A model generated the notes under the pieces. It worked only from the letters and a program-made list of their open reading frames with translations. It was not told the origin of the DNA and ran no database searches. Positions 5,795 through 9,792 of a DNA stretch of 9,792 nt are shown here, piece after piece. The DNA is from Rickettsiales bacterium (GTDB lineage: Bacteria > Pseudomonadota > Alphaproteobacteria > Rickettsiales > Deianiraeaceae), in the NCBI GenBank assembly GCA_947378695.1, contig CANCKZ010000018.1, forward strand, positions 1-9,792, in the 5' to 3' direction. The stretch's first letter is position 1, and each line of letters opens with the position of its first letter. The position numbers and the translations under genes are program-made.

Positions 5795-7182
5795 AATTTA
5801 TGCAAAAAATTAACAAATCTTACATTATCCTAGCGGCATTTTTCCTGTTTCACCTGTTTTGTTTAACACTAGGACGAGACATCTATTGCCTGCAATTACC
5901 AGACGATATGGCGGAAAATTATGTCTGGGGGCAAGAAATGCAACTTGGATACTACAAACATCCGCCTTTTTTTGCTTGGGTTGCTTATGCTTGGCTTTCA
6001 TTTTTTGGAACATCGCACTTTGCATACTACCTTCTTTCCCAGTTCACCGTTGTTGTTGCAATGATTTTCATATTCTTGCTGTCTAGAAGGTTTATCAGTG
6101 AAAATAAAGCAGTTTTTGCCGTGATATTACTGGAATTTATCATTTATTACAACTTTAAGGCATTCAGGTTCAACGCAAACACAATTTTGTTGCCACTTTT
6201 CCCCGCAATTTCGTTCTTTTTTGTGAAATCTTTGCAAGAAAATCGCACAAAAGACTGGGTATTATTCGGCTTCACCGTCACACTTGGTATGCTTGCAAAG
6301 TATGCAACATTTGCCCTTCTTGCGGTGTTCGTTCTGTACGCTCTACACAAACGCAGGGATGTTTTCAAGAATAAGCGTGCATATTTAGCGGTTTTAGTGT
6401 TTATCGTAACAATCTCTCCGCATATATACTGGCTGTTTCAAACAGATTTCATTACATTTAAGTATGCACACAGTCAAATTCAGACGCGTCATTTTTTTGG
6501 ATACTACGCACTTCGCTTTCCATTTGCACAAATTCCATTTATATTATGTGCCGCATTGGTCGTATTTTTCACAACGAAAAAATCTCAAAATTCTATTGAA
6601 AATTCCACACAAAACAACGCACTGTTGCTATATTTAACATTCATGCCAACGCTTGTTATGACGGTACTAGGCTTCGCCGCAAATATGGAAATTTCCAGTG
6701 TCTGGGGTATTCCAAACTGGTTTTTATTCACAACATTTTTGCTACGGAATCGTGAAATTTCAAAGCCTCGTGTAATAATTTTGCTTGCTGCGTTGCTCAA
6801 TATTGCCTATTTAATTTACGGAATTTGCATTTATGCGTTTGATGTTAATGTGAAACTGAATCGATACGACGCACGGAAAGTCAACGCAGAAATTGAAACG
6901 CAATGGAACGCAATTACGCAAAACCGTCCCATAATTTACGCTGTTGGAAGTGTGAATCCAATTCAAGATTTCATATTTTATTCGCCACAGCACCCGCACG
7001 CTTTGTTTAATTTTGACGCCAAAATTTCCCCGTGGATTCCAAAAAATCACGACAAAAAATCCTCAATTGCAATGTGCGAAATCCAAAATGTTGTGTGTCA
7101 AGAAAAGGCGGTGAAATATTTTGAGCAAATCGCATTTGTAACAATTGAAAAAAACAAGACTCTAATTTATATTCCAAAATGA
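5791..7182 (+). CDS. GT39/ArnT-like (PMT_2) membrane glycosyltransferase
   Basis: A 463-residue polytopic protein of the GT-C superfamily. Membrane helix 1 (about 11-28) is followed by the first periplasmic loop with PDDMAENYVWGQEM (37-50) and GYYKHPPF (53-60). This is the acidic DxxE-type catalytic motif plus 'KHPP' signature of dolichyl/polyprenyl-phosphate-sugar glycosyltransferases such as ArnT and bacterial PMT_2 proteins. About eight or nine further hydrophobic segments run to about residue 355, leaving a soluble C-terminal part of about 105 residues with KISPWIPKN. Such enzymes use a lipid-phosphate sugar on the outer face of the inner membrane to modify lipid A, other glycans or proteins; acceptor and sugar cannot be read from the sequence. 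It overlaps dapB and the next gene by 4 nt each (ATGA), so the run is one translational unit. ATG 5800 is an alternative start. Confidence 0.85.
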   Translation: MKFMQKINKSYIILAAFFLFHLFCLTLGRDIYCLQLPDDMAENYVWGQEMQLGYYKHPPFFAWVAYAWLSFFGTSHFAYYLLSQFTVVVAMIFIFLLSRRFISENKAVFAVILLEFIIYYNFKAFRFNANTILLPLFPAISFFFVKSLQENRTKDWVLFGFTVTLGMLAKYATFALLAVFVLYALHKRRDVFKNKRAYLAVLVFIVTISPHIYWLFQTDFITFKYAHSQIQTRHFFGYYALRFPFAQIPFILCAALVVFFTTKKSQNSIENSTQNNALLLYLTFMPTLVMTVLGFAANMEISSVWGIPNWFLFTTFLLRNREISKPRVIILLAALLNIAYLIYGICIYAFDVNVKLNRYDARKVNAEIETQWNAITQNRPIIYAVGSVNPIQDFIFYSPQHPHALFNFDAKISPWIPKNHDKKSSIAMCEIQNVVCQEKAVKYFEQIAFVTIEKNKTLIYIPK

Positions 7183-7523
7183 TAATTGCAAAAATTCTAA
7201 TCGCAGTCTTGCTTGGGGCAGTTGGTCAGGTGTTTTTTAAGCTTGGTTCGGCATCGTTCAAGGGTGGATTTTGCGATCACATTTTTCTGTTTATAACCAA
7301 CAAATTCTTGTTTTTCGGACTTGCCCTCTATGGCATTTCAACGCTGATTTATGTCACAACTTTGCAAAAAATTCCACTTTCACTCGCCTATCCGCTAATA
7401 TCCATTGGGTATATTTTCGTGCTATTTTTTTCCTATTTCTTTCTTGGTGAGGCACTATCGCTCAGTAAAATTCTTGGAACTTTAATAATAATAATTGGTG
7501 TTTGTGTTTTATGCTTGAAGTGA
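7179..7523 (+). CDS. EamA/SMR-type four-helix membrane protein, ArnE-like putative lipid-sugar flippase subunit
   Basis: A 114-residue, very hydrophobic protein with four predicted membrane helices (about 3-21, 43-61, 70-89, 94-113). Helix 1 ends in GAVGQVFFKLGS, the 'G..gQ...K.g' pattern of ArnE/ArnF and EamA half-proteins. The segment IPLSLAYPLISIGYIF with the following LGE (89-91) matches helices 3-4 of small multidrug resistance/EamA proteins. ArnE/ArnF move undecaprenyl-phosphate aminoarabinose across the inner membrane. Here one such gene lies exactly between a lipid-sugar synthase and a GT39 transferase, so flipping the lipid-linked sugar is the natural inference. A second, ArnF-like partner is not present in the window, suggesting a homodimer or a partner encoded elsewhere. 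A small multidrug exporter is possible but less likely in this context. Confidence 0.8.
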   Translation: MIIAKILIAVLLGAVGQVFFKLGSASFKGGFCDHIFLFITNKFLFFGLALYGISTLIYVTTLQKIPLSLAYPLISIGYIFVLFFSYFFLGEALSLSKILGTLIIIIGVCVLCLK

Positions 7524-8491
7524 AAAAAAACCTGTCAATCGTTGTCTCCGTCTATAACGAGGAGCAAAATATCAACCCAGTATTAACGCAATTAATTCAC
7601 GAACTTCAAGTTTTTCAAGAGCAAACCGCCTTTGAAATAATCTGTGTGAACGATGGATCAAAAGATTCCACTCTTCAAGAATTGCAAAAAATACAGGAAA
7701 ATCATGAGATTAAAATCGTGAATTTCACACGGAATTTTGGTCACGAAATTGCAATGACTGCCGGCATGGATATCGCAACCGGCGATGCGGTGCTTTTTAT
7801 GGACGGCGATGGTCAAAATCCGACATCGGTAATTGTGGAGATGATCCAAAAATGGCTTGATGGCTTTGATATCGTTCTTTCAAAACGCAGGAATTACAAG
7901 GAAACCGGCTTGAAAACTCTTCTTTCGAAGGCTTTTTATAAGGTTTTGAACTTCCTTTCTGATGTCAAATTTGATGCCGCATTTCCGGATTTTCGCCTAA
8001 TTTCACGGAAATATATCGAAAGAATTAAGCAAATTGACGAAACCGAGCGAATGTTTCGCGGAATTTTGAACTGGATTGGCCTTACGAACCACGCAATTGT
8101 TGAATTTGATGTGCCAAATCGCCTGCATGGAGCAAGCAATTACAACATTGTGAAGTATCTGAACCTTGGAATTAACGGAATTTTGCAATTTTCGATTAAA
8201 CCACTGCGAATTTTCACAATTTTTGCAATTTTTTCGTGTATAGTCAGCGTTTGCTATGCGGGATATGTCTTCGTTGACCACATGATTTACGACCGTCCGC
8301 AAACGGGTTTTGCAACGATAGTGATTTTGATGATATCCCTGTTTTCCGTGCAAATGTTGATAACATCGCTGATTGGGGAGTATATCGGGAGGATTCACAT
8401 TGAGGTTAAAAAACGCCCACTATACTTTGCCGATATTATTACGAAGGGTGAGGAATTACATCAAAAACGGAAGGAAGTCCATTCAAAATAA
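7511..8491 (+). CDS. GtrB/ArnC-like polyprenyl-phosphate glycosyltransferase (GT2, DPM1-like)
   Basis: A 326-residue GT2 enzyme with a GT-A domain and two C-terminal membrane helices. Motifs seen are SIVVSVYNEE (9-18), VNDGS (46-50), TRNFGHEIAMTAGMD (73-87), the metal-binding FMDGDGQNP (96-104), PDFRLIS (159-165) and RLHGASNYN (204-212). Helices span about 231-257 and 266-290, and the protein ends with EYIGRIHIEVKKRP (290-303), typical of GtrB/ArnC proteins. These make undecaprenyl-phosphate-sugar from a nucleotide sugar on the cytoplasmic face. The PDFRL and SIKPLRI wording is closer to GtrB than to ArnC, so a hexose such as glucose is more likely than aminoarabinose, though this is not certain. 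ATG 7511 overlaps the previous gene by 13 nt; GTG 7520, giving a GTGA overlap and a protein beginning MKKNLSIVV, is an equally typical start. It is the last gene of the dapB operon. Confidence 0.9.
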   Translation: MLEVKKNLSIVVSVYNEEQNINPVLTQLIHELQVFQEQTAFEIICVNDGSKDSTLQELQKIQENHEIKIVNFTRNFGHEIAMTAGMDIATGDAVLFMDGDGQNPTSVIVEMIQKWLDGFDIVLSKRRNYKETGLKTLLSKAFYKVLNFLSDVKFDAAFPDFRLISRKYIERIKQIDETERMFRGILNWIGLTNHAIVEFDVPNRLHGASNYNIVKYLNLGINGILQFSIKPLRIFTIFAIFSCIVSVCYAGYVFVDHMIYDRPQTGFATIVILMISLFSVQMLITSLIGEYIGRIHIEVKKRPLYFADIITKGEELHQKRKEVHSK

Positions 8492-8665
8492 AATTTTAGC
8501 TTTCAATGGGGTGAAGTTGTTAAATTTATGGCAAAATTTGGATAATCCATTAAAATGAAGTCATAAGAATTTCAATCACACATTGCAGAATTTTCGCAGC
8601 GTTGCCGTCAATTTGTAAGCTTCGCATTAAAACAAATTTTTAGTTGCTAATTTAGTTTCCAAATG
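8492..8665. other. Non-coding gap between convergent operons
   Basis: No convincing gene, promoter or RNA was found in this AT-rich stretch. A 61-codon plus-strand frame reaches to 8558 but begins inside the GT2 gene and looks like a shadow. The only structured element is the adjoining hairpin. Confidence 0.5.
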
Positions 8666-8704
8666 GAGGCGTTTGCCAAGTTTGTGCTTGGCAAGACACG
8701 CTTC
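8666..8704. terminator. Long imperfect hairpin between convergent genes, probable transcription end
   Basis: TTGCCAAG (8673-8680) and CTTGGCAA (8687-8694) form a perfect 8-bp stem around the loop TTTGTG. Below a GAC bulge (8695-8697) the stem continues: GAGGCGT (8666-8672) pairs with ACGCTTC (8698-8704), including one G-T pair. It lies 8 nt beyond the pdhB stop and about 175 nt beyond the GT2 stop, at the convergence point. Neither side has a clear T run, so it is not a textbook intrinsic terminator; an mRNA 3'-end stabiliser is an alternative. Confidence 0.5.
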
Positions 8705-8711
8705 AAAACTC

Positions 8712-9686
8712 CTAAACCATCGCTTTAACAGTTTCAACGATTTCGCTCACGCTTGGCAGGCACATTTTTTCAAGATTCGCCGCATACGGAAGTGGGACAT
8801 CTTTTGCACAAATGCGTTTTGGCTCGGCGTCAAGGTAGTCAAAGGCTTGCTCCACAACAACGGAAATAATTTCCGATGCAATGCCGGAATATGCCCAGCC
8901 TTCCTCAATTACAACAATTTTGTTCGTCTTTTTCACGGAATTTATGATTGTTTCGGTATCCAGAGGTTTCAGGGTTAGAAGGTCGATAACCTCGCACGAA
9001 ATACCTTGTTCTTCAAGCTTTTGTGCCGCTTCAATCGTGTATTTCATCATGTACGAAAACGAGACAAGCGTGATTTGAGTTCCACTTTGCACAATTTTTG
9101 CCTTACCAATTTCAATTGTGTCGTCAAAATCGTCACCAATTTCTTCGGAGTTGCCATAAAGCAATTCGCTTTCAAGGAAAATTACGGGATTGTTATCACG
9201 AATAGCAGCTTTGAGCAGGGCTTTGGAGTCTTTCGCTGTGTATGGAGCAATAACTTTTAACCCCGGGCAGTGGGAATACCAAGAGGCGTAACATTGTGAG
9301 TGCTGGGCTCCGACTCTTGAAGCAGCACCGTTTGGACCACGGAAAACTATCGGACAACCAACTCTTCCACCAGACATATAATTCGTTTTTGATGCCGAGT
9401 TTATGATTTGATCGATCGCTTGCATTGCGAAGTTGAATGTCATAAATTCAACGATTGGACGAAGTCCGTTCATTGCAGCACCAACGGCAATTCCTGTGAA
9501 ACCGTGTTCTGTGATTGGAGTGTCGATGACTCTTTTTGCACCAAATTCTTGTAAAAGACCTTGCGTAACTTTATATGCACCTTGATATTCTGCGACTTCT
9601 TCCCCCATGATGAAAACGGTGGAATCTGCACGCATTTCTTCTGCCATTGCGTCCCTAAGGGCGTTTCTAAGTGTAATTGTTGCCAT
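8712..9686 (-). CDS. pdhB: Pyruvate dehydrogenase E1 component, beta subunit
   Basis: A complete 324-residue E1 beta subunit of the alpha2-beta2 pyruvate dehydrogenase, which with PdhA decarboxylates pyruvate on thiamine diphosphate and passes the acetyl group to the lipoyl E2. The N-terminus [14 protein letters not shown] is followed by [18 protein letters not shown] (27-44), [17 protein letters not shown] (55-71) with the cofactor-activating Glu60, [17 protein letters not shown] (80-96), [16 protein letters not shown] (116-131) with His129, and the C-terminal domain [15 protein letters not shown] and [15 protein letters not shown]. There is no N-terminal lipoyl domain, unlike the longer PdhB of many free-living alphaproteobacteria; the short form resembles Rickettsia. 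pdhA is not within the window and does not immediately precede it, since the upstream region looks like a promoter. A branched-chain 2-oxoacid E1 beta is the alternative, but the overall match is to PdhB. Confidence 0.95.
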   Translation of the reverse strand: MATITLRNALRDAMAEEMRADSTVFIMGEEVAEYQGAYKVTQGLLQEFGAKRVIDTPITEHGFTGIAVGAAMNGLRPIVEFMTFNFAMQAIDQIINSASKTNYMSGGRVGCPIVFRGPNGAASRVGAQHSQCYASWYSHCPGLKVIAPYTAKDSKALLKAAIRDNNPVIFLESELLYGNSEEIGDDFDDTIEIGKAKIVQSGTQITLVSFSYMMKYTIEAAQKLEEQGISCEVIDLLTLKPLDTETIINSVKKTNKIVVIEEGWAYSGIASEIISVVVEQAFDYLDAEPKRICAKDVPLPYAANLEKMCLPSVSEIVETVKAMV

Positions 9687-9711
9687 AAATGTTCTAACAA
9701 AATAATCAAAA

Positions 9712-9739
9712 CCATTATTGGCAAGTTGAGAAATGTCAA
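9712..9739 (-). promoter_or_regulatory. Candidate pdhB promoter
   Basis: On the minus strand, TTGACA (9739-9734) is followed after 16 nt by a weak -10 TAATGG (9717-9712), with a leader of about 20 nt to ATG 9686. It shares TTGACATTTC-N8-CCAATA with the region before dapB. The presence of its own promoter suggests pdhB is transcribed separately from pdhA. Confidence 0.45.
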
Positions 9740-9769
9740 GAAAGAAATTTCTATTGATTAATGTGATGT

Positions 9770-9788
9770 GAGTGCTAAATGCTTGACA
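9770..9788 (+). promoter_or_regulatory. CIRCE-like half site next to a TTGACA box, reading out of the window
   Basis: GAGTGCTAA (9770-9778) is identical to the right half of the HrcA operator CIRCE, and TTGACA (9783-9788) follows 4 nt later, the last recognisable element before the edge. The left half (TTAGCACTC, 9 nt upstream) is absent. A plus-strand gene probably starts beyond the window; a heat-shock gene is a guess. Confidence 0.3.
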
Positions 9789-9792
9789 AAAA

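Noticed and set aside
7179..7523. The small membrane protein as a GtrA flippase.
   Set aside because: Its motif order and G..GQ...K signature fit EamA/ArnE rather than GtrA.
8003..8398. A 131-codon minus-strand frame inside the GT2 gene.
   Set aside because: It is a shadow of conserved GT2 coding sequence, with His/Asn/Cys-rich composition and no domain.
8373..8558. A small plus-strand gene straddling the end of GT2 and the gap.
   Set aside because: It begins inside the conserved GT2 C-terminus, is Lys/Asn-rich, and has no start signal or known pattern.
8673..8978. A 101-codon plus-strand frame opposite the end of pdhB.
   Set aside because: It is antisense to conserved PdhB and starts in the hairpin region without a ribosome binding site.
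9752..9778. A complete CIRCE operator.
   Set aside because: The left arm position matches only three of nine bases of TTAGCACTC.
1..9792. Mobile elements, CRISPR arrays, tRNA or rRNA genes.
   Set aside because: No transposase or integrase motif, direct-repeat array, cloverleaf or rRNA-like sequence was seen on reading either strand.

Overview
The window looks like a chromosomal segment of an AT-rich, probably reduced-genome alphaproteobacterium, perhaps of the Rickettsiales/Holosporales type. Four things suggest this: a short pyruvate dehydrogenase E1 beta subunit without a lipoyl domain, an FtsB-like septum protein near pdhB, a stand-alone VirB8-like type IV secretion subunit, and very compact gene packing with few Shine-Dalgarno sites. 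The lineage is an inference from protein features; no rRNA is present to fix it. Tryptophan is read from TGG and TGA works as a stop, so the standard bacterial code applies.

Layout. Positions 2-756 (+) carry the 3' end of a LytM/M23-domain protein with all zinc ligands replaced, overlapped by an FtsB/DivIC-like septum protein; together they suggest a cell-division pair. A small ThiE/TenI-fold protein (727-1284, -) converges on them and overlaps the FtsB-like gene by 30 bp. Between it and uvrA lie two well-formed sigma70-type promoters that face each other and overlap (1354-1386). uvrA (1410-4301, +) is complete and followed after 3 nt by a VirB8-like membrane protein gene. After a 71-nt gap with a candidate promoter comes a tightly coupled run: dapB, a GT39/ArnT-like membrane glycosyltransferase, a small EamA/ArnE-like four-helix membrane protein and a GtrB/ArnC-like polyprenyl-phosphate glycosyltransferase (5069-8491, +). 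A 220-nt convergent gap contains a long imperfect hairpin (8666-8704). pdhB (8712-9686, -) follows, and the last ~100 nt is a divergent-looking region with a TTGACA box and half of a CIRCE-like site pointing out of the window.

How the genes fit together. Housekeeping functions (nucleotide excision repair, lysine/DAP synthesis, pyruvate oxidation, division) are mixed with envelope functions. The most system-like element is the GT39-EamA-GT2 trio: make an undecaprenyl-phosphate sugar on the cytoplasmic face, flip it, and transfer the sugar to an envelope acceptor. This logic is known from Arn and Gtr systems, but the gene composition, acceptor and sugar here are unidentified. I did not find a phage, transposon, CRISPR array, tRNA or rRNA.
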